A stretch of 10,762 nucleotides of DNA from Clostridiales bacterium (GCA_003452915.1 DMMZ01000015.1:29897-40658); one strand, 5' to 3'; positions 1 through 5,706 are shown, counted from the first letter of the stretch. The notes: a model not told the origin generated them from the sequence alone. Program-made: numbers and translations.

Positions 1-206
1 ATTTACAAAGTGAATCTAAGTTCGATCCTGTGTACGCTGCTATAGATGCAGTAAAGAAGCAAATACCTATTAAAGTTGTGGAAAGTACCGATTTCGATAT
101 TTGCCCGTCCTGTGCGTATAAATTAAATAAAGAGCTTATAAACGTATACAGGATAAAACATTGTCCTTTTTGCGGACAAGCAATCAAAAAATCGAGAGGT
201 TCATAA
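1..206 (+). CDS. Small zinc-ribbon phage early protein, 5' partial
   Basis: The open frame enters from the window edge (first full codon at 3) and ends at TAA 204-206, leaving 67 visible residues. The C-terminal half carries a CPSC pair followed about 23 residues later by a CPFCG pair. This CxxC...CxxCG layout is that of a treble-clef or zinc-ribbon metal site. The Cys-Gly-Gln ending just before a short basic tail is common in small uncharacterised proteins of Firmicute phage early regions. The metal-binding inference is good, but no enzymatic role can be assigned and the N-terminus is missing. The stop codon sits in the loop of a terminator-like hairpin, which suggests this is the last gene of an upstream transcription unit. 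No SD or start can be judged. Confidence 0.7.
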   Translation, partial: LQSESKFDPVYAAIDAVKKQIPIKVVESTDFDICPSCAYKLNKELINVYRIKHCPFCGQAIKKSRGS

Positions 207-219
207 TGTCCTCTCGATT
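190..219 (+). terminator. Hairpin terminator overlapping the upstream gene's stop codon
   Basis: A perfect 10-bp stem (AATCGAGAGG at 190-199 with CCTCTCGATT at 210-219) encloses a 10-nt loop containing the TAA stop of the upstream gene. On the + strand the tail is only UU-rich (UUAUAAAUUAU), so termination there may be partial. Read on the - strand the stem is followed by a clean T run, so it could work better against leftward transcripts or act in both directions. Confidence 0.6.
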
Positions 220-224
220 ATAAA

Positions 225-233
225 TTATCCACT
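225..233 (+). promoter_or_regulatory. Isolated DnaA-box-like 9-mer beside an AT-rich patch
   Basis: TTATCCACT differs from the strong DnaA box TTATCCACA only at the last base. It is followed by a run of almost pure A/T (about 233-259) that could serve as an unwinding element. It lies about 200 bp upstream of a replication initiator gene, which is the only reason to list it. Under uniform base composition a 9-mer with at most one mismatch is expected about twice in 10.8 kb on both strands, and no second box is seen nearby, so it may be chance. Confidence 0.2.
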
Positions 234-249
234 TATATTATATATAGCA

Positions 250-277
250 AAAAAATAAACGCGTTTTGCGTTTTTAT
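250..277. terminator. Bidirectional intrinsic terminator
   Basis: A perfect 6-bp stem AAACGC (257-262) / GCGTTT (268-273) with loop GTTTT is flanked by a run of A on the left (250-255) and T-rich sequence on the right (271-277). This gives a U-tailed hairpin on either strand. Together with the hairpin at 190-219 it closes off the early genes upstream and insulates the replication-initiator unit that follows. Confidence 0.6.
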
Positions 278-330
278 TAGGCTCGTAAATAATCTTAACA
301 TCTCGACCATCAAGTAAGAAATCAAAGAGA

Positions 331-336
331 TATAAT
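331..336 (+). promoter_or_regulatory. Possible -10 element of a rep promoter (weak)
   Basis: TATAAT at 331-336 is a perfect -10 hexamer in the only gap upstream of the replication initiator. No good -35 is found 16-18 bp upstream (the 17-bp position reads CATCAA) and there is no extended TG motif, so it needs an activator or is accidental in AT-rich DNA. If used, transcription would begin near 343, so the transcript would start just before the polypurine mirror repeat. Confidence 0.25.
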
Positions 337-347
337 TAACGCCCTCG

Positions 348-410
348 AAGGAAAAGGGGGTCCTCGGGGGAAAAGGAACGGGGCGTAAAAGAAAATCCTT
401 TTCCCCCGAG
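348..410 (+). repeat. Polypurine mirror repeat plus 15-bp hairpin, triplex-capable element
   Basis: Three arms are readable. Arm A, AAGGAAAAGGGGG (348-360), and arm B, GGGGGAAAAGGAA (366-378), are exact mirror images around the 5-nt centre TCCTC. Arm C, TCCTTTTCCCCCGAG (396-410), is the exact reverse complement of CTCGGGGGAAAAGGA (363-377), giving a perfect 15-bp stem with an 18-nt, mostly purine loop. Mirror symmetry is what lets arm A lie antiparallel on the purine strand of the B:C duplex in a purine-motif triplex (G.GC and A.AT). The block is G/C-rich in AT-rich surroundings and ends about 17 nt before the SD (428-432) of the HUH initiator. It lacks a U tract, so it is not an ordinary terminator. 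Its role as an origin, nick-site hairpin or leader control is inference. Confidence 0.75.
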
Positions 411-440
411 ATAGTGACAAACTTGCAGGAGGTTTAAAAT

Positions 441-1220
441 ATGCGATGTCAATACAGAGAGCAGATATATAAATGCGGAAATTATCTCGATGTTCAAATA
501 TATCCTGTTTTCAATCAACAAGTAGGGCGAAGAAAAAAAGCGAAGCCAACTTCACAAATCCAAGAACGACTTAATCAGATAAATGCAGAAAACGCTTTTG
601 TAAGACTTGTACATAACAATTTTATCGTTGATGATCTCGCGCTCGATTTAACCTATGCAGATAAATATCTACCCGAGACTTTAGAATACGCTGAAAAACT
701 TTTACATAACTTTTTACGCAGATTAAAACGATACCGTAAAAAATACAATCTACCCGATTTGAAATATGTTTGTGTTACCGAAGCAAGTGGTTGCAGAGTA
801 CATCATCATTTAATCGTTAACGGTGGTATAGACAGAGACATTCTTGAACAACTCTGGGGTATAGGATATGCCAATTCGCAGAGATTACAGTTTGACGAGG
901 AAGGAATCACCGATAAAGTCAGGTATATAACTAAGAACAGCCGCAGTGAAAAGAAGCCACTCAATAAAAAACGCTGGACAAGCTCTAAAAATCTTATAAA
1001 ACCAAAAGCGCAGGAACGCACAGGTAAAATATCAAAACAACAAGCTAAAGAACTTGCTGCCGATACAACAACACAACTCGAACAGGCAGCATATTTCGAA
1101 GATTTATATCCGGGTTATTTCTTTGCTTCGGTTGCACCGTACCATAACCTAATAAACAATGAATTTTATTTTCATGTGAAAATGTATCGTAAGGAATACA
1201 TCAAGAGAAAAAGAAAGTGA
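441..1220 (+). CDS. HUH-family rolling-circle replication initiator (Rep, ORF2/G2P-like)
   Basis: This is a 259-residue protein with the three conserved blocks of HUH single-strand endonucleases. They are a hydrophobic strand LALDLTY near 66-72 (motif 1), RVHHHLIVNGG at 119-129 with metal-binding histidines H121-H123 (HUH motif 2), and VRYITK at 160-165 with candidate catalytic Tyr162 and Lys165 (motif 3). This is followed by KKRWTSSKNL (176-185), a signature shared with Rep proteins of microviruses and Firmicute elements. Such enzymes nick one strand at an origin, stay linked by a phosphotyrosine and prime rolling-circle synthesis. The start is secured by AGGAGG (427-432) eight bases upstream. 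The N-terminal 50 residues (basic GRRKKAKPTS stretch) probably aid DNA binding. The stop overlaps the SD of the downstream regulator, so the two are co-translated. Family assignment is firm. Use in phage replication is inferred, and a role in strand transfer or recombination is possible. Confidence 0.85.
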   Translation: MRCQYREQIYKCGNYLDVQIYPVFNQQVGRRKKAKPTSQIQERLNQINAENAFVRLVHNNFIVDDLALDLTYADKYLPETLEYAEKLLHNFLRRLKRYRKKYNLPDLKYVCVTEASGCRVHHHLIVNGGIDRDILEQLWGIGYANSQRLQFDEEGITDKVRYITKNSRSEKKPLNKKRWTSSKNLIKPKAQERTGKISKQQAKELAADTTTQLEQAAYFEDLYPGYFFASVAPYHNLINNEFYFHVKMYRKEYIKRKRK

Positions 1221-1228
1221 GGACTAAA

Positions 1229-1669
1229 ATGAATTATTTTAAAGCAGCAGAACAGGACTTATCATCAATACCGGTATTAAAGCGTTCATTGGAAAATCTA
1301 AAAAAGCGAAAAGAGAGATTACTTAATAGCGGTTGTCCGTCTGAGAACGTAATTATTGATTACACAAAGCCTTATGTCGATTCAAGTTTTGTTAATGAAA
1401 CACTTAATGACCTTATTCAACTTTCGCAAGTAAATAAAGAAATTGCTAATACAGAAGCAAAAATAGCAGAGTTTGATGATGTTATTAATCAACTTGATAA
1501 AGAACATAAGACAATTATAACCATGTGGTACATAGAAAAACAGAGTAAAGAAGCTATTGCAGACAAGATGCATTTCCAAAAGCGTGATTCTATATATAGC
1601 CTTAGAAACAAAGCGGTAGCTCAATATGCTTTATTATATTACGGTGCGAATGCTTTAAATTCAATTTAA
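1229..1669 (+). CDS. ArpU / sigma-70 region 4-like late transcription regulator
   Basis: This is a 146-residue, mostly helical protein. A charged coiled-coil-like middle (about 75-105) leads into a C-terminal helix-turn-helix: a WYIEKQSKEAIADKM segment, a turn, then RDSIYSLRNKAVAQYALLYYG. That arrangement matches the sigma region 4/ArpU group found before the methyltransferase-HNH-terminase block in many Firmicute phages, where they act as DNA-binding late-gene regulators. I start it at ATG 1229. GTGAGG (1217-1222) gives a well-spaced SD for this ATG, whereas the in-frame GTG at 1217 lies inside that SD and has no good site of its own. The gene follows the Rep stop directly. The promoter and palindrome immediately downstream are its most likely target, though that is inference from position. 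Confidence 0.75.
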   Translation: MNYFKAAEQDLSSIPVLKRSLENLKKRKERLLNSGCPSENVIIDYTKPYVDSSFVNETLNDLIQLSQVNKEIANTEAKIAEFDDVINQLDKEHKTIITMWYIEKQSKEAIADKMHFQKRDSIYSLRNKAVAQYALLYYGANALNSI

Positions 1670-1688
1670 AAAAACAATGGACAGTTTT

Positions 1689-1717
1689 TTGATTTTACCT
1701 GTGTTAATATGTATCAT
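1689..1717 (+). promoter_or_regulatory. Sigma-A-type promoter for the methyltransferase / late unit
   Basis: TTGATT (1689-1694) and TATCAT (1712-1717) are separated by exactly 17 bp, the best-supported promoter in the window. The predicted start is near 1724. It lies in the non-coding gap right after the ArpU-like gene, the usual place for a phage late promoter, and directs transcription into the methyltransferase, HNH and packaging genes. The hexamers are imperfect (4 of 6 each), consistent with a need for activation. Confidence 0.5.
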
Positions 1718-1723
1718 GTAGTA

Positions 1724-1745
1724 GTAGAGAACAATTGTTCTTTAC
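1724..1745 (+). promoter_or_regulatory. Palindromic candidate operator at the late promoter start
   Basis: AGAACAATTGTTCT (1728-1741) is a perfect 14-bp palindrome. With one mismatch per half the symmetry extends to 1724-1745. It begins about where transcription from the TTGATT/TATCAT promoter would start, a typical position for a dimeric repressor or regulator site. The neighbouring ArpU-like protein or a phage repressor elsewhere could be the ligand. The binding partner is unknown. Confidence 0.45.
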
Positions 1746-1784
1746 GCGATTTTGAGGAATTTCGCTATCAAAGGATTGAAGTAG

Positions 1785-1809
1785 TTACCTGACAAATGAA
1801 AAGAGGTAA
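1785..1809 (+). promoter_or_regulatory. Hairpin covering the methyltransferase ribosome binding site
   Basis: TTACCT (1785-1790) pairs with AGGTAA (1804-1809) across a 13-nt loop. The 3' arm contains most of the AGAGG SD that serves ATG 1812. A 6-bp stem is modest, so it would dampen rather than block translation of the methyltransferase. It is read from sequence alone, without an energy calculation. Confidence 0.3.
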
Positions 1810-1811
1810 AT

Positions 1812-2537
1812 ATGGAGATCAACAAGATTTACAACATGGACTGCATTAAGGGAATGCAACAGATCGAACCTGGTAGCGTCGATATGATCCTTTGCGACCT
1901 GCCTTACGGAATAACAGACTGCACATGGGATTCTATAATTCCTTTCAATCTTTTGTGGGAGCAATATGAGAGGATCATAAAGCCGAACGGAGCAATAGTT
2001 CTAACCGCAGCACAGCCCTTCACAACAAAGCTGATTCATAGCAACATAAAGATGTTTAGATATTGCTGGTATTGGATAAAGAATCAGTCCACCGGATTCC
2101 CGTTCTCAAAGTTCCAGCCTTTACGATGCGTTGAAGATATATGTGTTTTCTACAAGAAAGCACCAACATACAATCCGCAGGGATTGATAAAACTTGATAT
2201 GCCTTTGATCAGGATAAAGCAACCGATGAAAGATCAGGTTTATCGTGAGGGTACTTTAGATAAAGGATATACGCAGCTATATTCTAACTTCCCTCGTCAG
2301 GTATTGAATATTAAATGCGAACACGGACTTCATCCCACTCAGAAGCCCGTTGCGTTATTTGAGTATTTAATTAAAACATATACAAACGAGGGTGAGCTTG
2401 TTGTTGATAACTGCATCGGCAGCGGCACAACGGCGGAAGCGTGTATAAAAACCAAGAGAAATTATATAGGCTTTGAGGTATTAGAAAAGCATTATAATAC
2501 TGCAAATATTCGCATTGTAAAAACAATGTGTAAGTAA
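1812..2537 (+). CDS. Site-specific DNA methyltransferase, beta class (N6-adenine or N4-cytosine)
   Basis: This 241-residue protein has the catalytic motif IV as DLPYG (29-33, in place of DPPY) and the AdoMet-binding motif I as DNCIGSGTT (199-207). Motif I is preceded by HPTQKP (174-179), a hallmark of amino-methyltransferases. Motif IV before motif I defines the beta class, whose members transfer a methyl group from AdoMet to an exocyclic amino group of A or C. The DLPY and DNCIGSG variants are common in phage and mobile-element members. No restriction enzyme partner is present, so it is an orphan enzyme, likely protecting phage DNA from host restriction or marking it for packaging. The start ATG follows AGAGG (1803-1806). 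The first third is visibly richer in C/G-ending codons (ATC, AAC, AAG) than the terminase genes, hinting at separate acquisition. The target sequence cannot be read from the protein. Confidence 0.9.
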   Translation: MEINKIYNMDCIKGMQQIEPGSVDMILCDLPYGITDCTWDSIIPFNLLWEQYERIIKPNGAIVLTAAQPFTTKLIHSNIKMFRYCWYWIKNQSTGFPFSKFQPLRCVEDICVFYKKAPTYNPQGLIKLDMPLIRIKQPMKDQVYREGTLDKGYTQLYSNFPRQVLNIKCEHGLHPTQKPVALFEYLIKTYTNEGELVVDNCIGSGTTAEACIKTKRNYIGFEVLEKHYNTANIRIVKTMCK

Positions 2538-2542
2538 TATAT

Positions 2543-2578
2543 AAGCGGACAGGGAGAATGCCTGTTCGCTTTATTTAT
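2543..2578 (+). terminator. Intrinsic terminator after the methyltransferase
   Basis: AAGCGGACAGG (2543-2553) and CCTGTTCGCTT (2561-2571) form an 11-bp stem with a single G.U pair and a 7-nt loop, followed by a T-rich tail (TTTATTTATG). It starts six bases after the methyltransferase stop. The in-frame ATG at 2558 falls in its loop, which argues that this ATG is not a real start codon. Genes downstream have no obvious new promoter here, so read-through or antitermination is implied. Confidence 0.7.
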
Positions 2579-2599
2579 GCAAGAAAGGAGAGCGTGCAT

Positions 2600-2800
2600 G
2601 TGTCGGAAAAGAAAAAGAAACAAAAGCAGAAAAAACAACCTGCGAAAGATATTCGCGCGCTTTGTTATCGGTGCCAGAATGATTATATACTGGCTGGGTA
2701 TAAGTTAATACTTATATCAAAGATTCGTCAACCTTGTTTTAGATGTGAGTGGTTCGGGTTTACATTTGAAGTAATTGATAAGGAAAATAAAATATGTTAA
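2600..2800 (+). CDS. Small cysteine-pair protein of phage late region, unknown function
   Basis: This is a 66-residue basic protein. A lysine-rich head (SEKKKKQKQKK) is followed by ALCYRC near 20-25 and QPCFRC about 25 residues later, so two CxxC pairs make a likely four-cysteine zinc site. Similar short CYRC...CxxC proteins sit between methyltransferase and HNH genes in Firmicute prophages, but no function is known to me. I chose GTG 2600 because AAAGGAG (2584-2590) lies nine bases upstream. The in-frame ATG at 2558 would give 80 residues but lies inside the terminator loop with its SD almost touching it. The frame ends at TAA 2798-2800, overlapping the HNH start codon region (ATG 2794), so the pair is translationally coupled. 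The lysine cluster and zinc site suggest nucleic-acid binding, but this is inference. Confidence 0.65.
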   Translation: MSEKKKKQKQKKQPAKDIRALCYRCQNDYILAGYKLILISKIRQPCFRCEWFGFTFEVIDKENKIC

Positions 2801-3222
2801 AAAAATGCTGTCCTCATCAAGGATGCAAAACAATAATCAACATCAATGAACCTGCTTGTGATATACATAAAAATTACTACGATATAAATGTTCGACACAG
2901 TAAAGAAAACAAAAAGTACGACGACTTCTATCACTCGATCGAATGGACATCAATGAGAAATTGTATTCTTGGAGATTATGACGGTCTTGATGTGTACGCT
3001 TTATATGCTCACGATACAATACTTAACGCTTCCCTCGTACACCATATCGTTGAACTCAAAGTAAATTGGGAGTTGCGACTTAGTAAAATTAACCTCATCC
3101 CAATCAGCGATACAAGCCACAGAGAGATTGGAAAATTATACAGGATTGATATAAAAGGCATTCAAGCAATGCTATACAAGTGTTTAGAGAGATATAAATC
3201 GGACTTCAAAGCACATATGTGA
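2794..3222 (+). CDS. HNH endonuclease of the packaging module
   Basis: This is a 142-residue protein. The N-terminus carries a short metal site (C6, C11, C22, H25). The catalytic core runs from FYHSIEWTSMRN (45-56) through LVHHIVEL (81-88) to INLIPIS (99-105) and SHRE (108-111), giving the H83/H84, N100 and H109 residues of the HNH beta-beta-alpha-metal fold. In HK97-like and related phages the HNH protein encoded next to the terminase works with it for specific cleavage at cos. The adjoining gap and the small terminase gene fit that role. The start ATG 2794 follows AAGGA (2780-2784) and overlaps the preceding gene. It could instead be a homing-type HNH, but the position, size and absence of an intron make the packaging role much more likely. 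Confidence 0.85.
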   Translation: MLKKCCPHQGCKTIININEPACDIHKNYYDINVRHSKENKKYDDFYHSIEWTSMRNCILGDYDGLDVYALYAHDTILNASLVHHIVELKVNWELRLSKINLIPISDTSHREIGKLYRIDIKGIQAMLYKCLERYKSDFKAHM

Positions 3223-3410
3223 GATATTTTAAGACAAATTTGTATAAAGATTCTTTACACATAAAAGCATATTAACATACAACATATAGGGGTAGGGGGT
3301 ATAATAATGTTTGTATCTTGCAAACGATAAACCGCAGCGAAAGTATATTACGCAAAAACTCCTTTTTTGGATATGTCACGTTAATAGATTAGAAATAAAG
3401 AGGTGAAAAC
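3223..3410 (+). other. Intergenic region, candidate cos site and terminase leader
   Basis: This 188-bp gap has no credible gene and separates the HNH endonuclease from the small terminase, the usual location of cos in HNH-type cos phages. It holds ACAAATTTGT, a 10-bp palindrome (3234-3243). It also holds a G-rich tract GGGGTAGGGGG (3289-3299), out of place in AT-rich DNA, directly followed by TATAAT (3300-3305), and a region around 3330-3365 of the CGCAAAAACTCC type often seen beside the terminase gene. The G tract is the most likely cos-related landmark. TATAAT lacks a matching -35 (17 bp upstream reads ATACAA). The last bases give AGAGGTG, the SD for the small terminase. The exact cleavage point cannot be read from sequence. 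Confidence 0.4.
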
Positions 3411-3980
3411 ATGGCAGGAAGGAACGCTCTTCCGATCGACATAATAGAAGCGAACGGAAAAAGCCATTTTACAAAGGCACAAATTAAGCAACGAAAAAAT
3501 GCGGAAATAAAGCTCGGAAATGATGATTTAAAGTGTCCAAAATATATAAAAAATAATACAATAGCGTTTAAAAAATGGAAAGAAATAATCGCTATTTATA
3601 AAAACACTGAATTTATTTCTTCTGCGGATGTCGGGCTAATTGGTAGATATTGTATAACTTATTCAGAGTACAATGATCTTCTTGAACGCAGAAACAGAAT
3701 ATCAAATATTCATGCCGACAGCGATGACCTCGAAGATTATATTAATGACACAGATGAATTCAATCACAAAGTAAAGCGGCAACTCATGGATATGATATCA
3801 ACTACTGCGATACTTAATATCGATGCTGCTATAAATAAAAAAATGGATATGCTCATCAAGATGGAAGATAGAATGTTTCTTAATCCATTGGCTAAAGTTA
3901 AAAACGTTCCTAAGCCGGAAGAAAAAAAGCCGGCAAATAAATTTGATAAATTCGGAGGTGGTGGCATGAATAGTGGATAA
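3411..3980 (+). CDS. terS: Terminase small subunit, P27 family
   Basis: This 189-residue protein opens with the typical P27-family block AGRNALPIDII (2-12) followed by GKSHFTKAQIKQRK (16-29). Its middle is helical (SADVGLIGRYCITYSEYNDLL, 71-91) and its tail is basic, Pro/Lys-rich and ends in Gly (EEKKPANKFDKFGGGG). The small subunit binds phage DNA at the packaging start and recruits the large subunit to initiate headful or cos cutting. Size and position directly before the large subunit agree. The start ATG 3411 has AGAGGTG (3400-3406) upstream. The last 8 bp overlap the large-subunit start, so the two are translated together. The poly-Gly/Asn tail also encodes the large subunit's SD (GGAGG at 3954-3958), which explains its odd composition. 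Confidence 0.85.
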   Translation: MAGRNALPIDIIEANGKSHFTKAQIKQRKNAEIKLGNDDLKCPKYIKNNTIAFKKWKEIIAIYKNTEFISSADVGLIGRYCITYSEYNDLLERRNRISNIHADSDDLEDYINDTDEFNHKVKRQLMDMISTTAILNIDAAINKKMDMLIKMEDRMFLNPLAKVKNVPKPEEKKPANKFDKFGGGGMNSG

Positions 3981-5700
3981 TACGGTAGACCGCGTTACTG
4001 CATTTGCAAAAGCAATTGTAAACGGTGAACCATACGACGCCCGTACTACATATGGACTTAACGAAATTGCTTGCTGCAAACGTCATCTAAACGATTTAAA
4101 GCGTCAAGGCAGCGATGATTTTCCATATATCTGGAAGCCTGAACGCGCTCAATACAGAATAAACTTTGCTGAATGTTTGACTATAGGAGAGGGTAAAAAA
4201 AGACAGCAGCTTAAACTCAGAGAATTCCAAGCTTTTATAAAAGGCTCCCAATATGGTTGGGTCCATAAAGATACAGGATTCAGACGCTTCCGAACATCTT
4301 ATGTACAAGTAGCCAGACAATGCGGAAAATCAACCGATAACGCCGAAAATACAGTATATTATAGCAATTTTGACGGATATATGTATCCGCAGATTTATTG
4401 CGTTGCTACAAAAGAAGATCAAGCAAAAATCGTTTTAAAAGAAGCCATTAAATTCATAGAAACAGATGGAGATCTCGAGGATGAATTTAAAATACAAGAA
4501 TATAAAAGCCTGATTACTGCTAAGAGAACAGGCGGCGAAGTCAAAGCTCTTGGTAGAGACAGTAAAACAATATCCGGGCATAGACCATATTACGCATCAG
4601 TCGATGAATATTACGCCCATCCAACTAACCAGATGTATAAAGAAATGGCAGACGGAGCAGTCGAATTAGACGAAAGTCTTGTCTCGGTAATTACAACAGC
4701 TGGTTTTGACTTAACTGTACCATGTAAAGAACTTTATGATTATTGTGTTAGTATAATACAGGGTGATTATATTGATGACACTCAGTTTATATATATTGCA
4801 GACATGGACAAAGACGATGATATATGGGACGAAAAAAACTGGCAGAAATCCAATCCGTTATGGAGTGAAAAACGATTAAATAATCTTAGAGCATCTGCTG
4901 TTAAAGCAAAGGCAATGGAAGGAGATGAACTAAGAAATTTCATAACAAAAGCACTCAACGAGTGGTATCAAGCTTCAAGAAAACAATACCTTAATTTGCG
5001 TAAATTTGAAGAATGTGGAAGCAATACAACCATTGAGGACATGGAAAGCAAAGAATGTTATTTAGGTCTTGACTTATCCAGTGGTGGAGACTTAACATCC
5101 GGTGCGTTGGAATTTCCTCTTGGTGGGGGAAAATACTATTTTCATTCACACAGCTTTATGCCATGTAATAGGCTGCAGGAGCATAGGCAAACAGACAATG
5201 CGCCATATGATATGTGGGTAGCAGACGGATTAATAACTCTTACCGAAACACTTGGAGGTTATAAGACTGACTATAAATATATAATTCAATATTATAAAAA
5301 TCTTATAAAAAAACTCAATCTCAAGCTCCGCGGAATCGCATATGATCCTCATAACGCATCGGCATTTTTACAAGATTTAGAGGAGTTCGGTGTAGATTGT
5401 GTTGAAATTGTTCAAAGCTGTAAAAGTCTTAACGATGCAACAGATGATTTTAAAAATACAGTTGACGCTACATCAATTGATTACGATAAAAAAAATAAAT
5501 TGTTCATTTGGAGCTTTAAACATGCCGTAACTGTATCAAATTCATTCGGAGAAATTAAAATAGATAAAGACTTACGAGTTAAAAGAATCGATCCTTGTGA
5601 CGCTTGTATTGATGTACACAAATTAGTTATAACAAAAAAAGATGAATTTAACGCTTCAAGTTACGTAACAGACGAAATGCTTGATAAACTATGGGGATAG
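3973..5700 (+). CDS. terL: Terminase large subunit (ATPase / nuclease)
   Basis: This is a 575-residue packaging motor. The N-terminal ATPase has a Walker A-type loop ARQCGKST (114-121), a Walker B strand YYASVDEYY (206-214, acidic D211/E212) and the coupling motif TTAGFD (241-246). The C-terminal RNase H-like nuclease shows its metal-binding acids at YLGLDLSS (D367), YDPHNA (D458) and the IDPCDACIDVHK region (D540-D547). It cuts concatemers and drives DNA into the prohead through the portal, powered by ATP. Length is normal for the Terminase_1/HK97-type family. The start is GTG 3973. The frame is closed by TGA at 3967-3969, so no earlier start exists, and the SD (GGAGG 3954-3958) is unusually far, about 14 bases away, suggesting reinitiation by ribosomes ending terS. 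Confidence 0.93.
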   Translation: MDNTVDRVTAFAKAIVNGEPYDARTTYGLNEIACCKRHLNDLKRQGSDDFPYIWKPERAQYRINFAECLTIGEGKKRQQLKLREFQAFIKGSQYGWVHKDTGFRRFRTSYVQVARQCGKSTDNAENTVYYSNFDGYMYPQIYCVATKEDQAKIVLKEAIKFIETDGDLEDEFKIQEYKSLITAKRTGGEVKALGRDSKTISGHRPYYASVDEYYAHPTNQMYKEMADGAVELDESLVSVITTAGFDLTVPCKELYDYCVSIIQGDYIDDTQFIYIADMDKDDDIWDEKNWQKSNPLWSEKRLNNLRASAVKAKAMEGDELRNFITKALNEWYQASRKQYLNLRKFEECGSNTTIEDMESKECYLGLDLSSGGDLTSGALEFPLGGGKYYFHSHSFMPCNRLQEHRQTDNAPYDMWVADGLITLTETLGGYKTDYKYIIQYYKNLIKKLNLKLRGIAYDPHNASAFLQDLEEFGVDCVEIVQSCKSLNDATDDFKNTVDATSIDYDKKNKLFIWSFKHAVTVSNSFGEIKIDKDLRVKRIDPCDACIDVHKLVITKKDEFNASSYVTDEMLDKLWG

Positions 5701-5706
5701 GTGAAA

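Noticed and set aside
418..425. CAAACTTG next to the hairpin, resembling the phiX174 nick context CAACTTG
   Set aside because: The match is short, has an extra base, and lacks the rest of the conserved origin sequence. The Rep is only distantly related, so no nick site is claimed.
336..521. Open frame on the - strand over the purine element and rep start
   Set aside because: No SD or conserved pattern. It crosses the start of a well-supported + strand gene and its composition follows that gene's complement.
1751..1772. TTTGA / TCAAA inverted repeat in the late leader
   Set aside because: Five A/T-rich pairs across a 12-nt loop are expected by chance in AT-rich DNA.
3307..3330. Seven-codon leader frame (MFVSCKR) with a G-rich SD-like tract before it
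   Set aside because: Too short to distinguish from chance. The G tract is more plausibly part of the cos region, and no attenuator structure follows it clearly.
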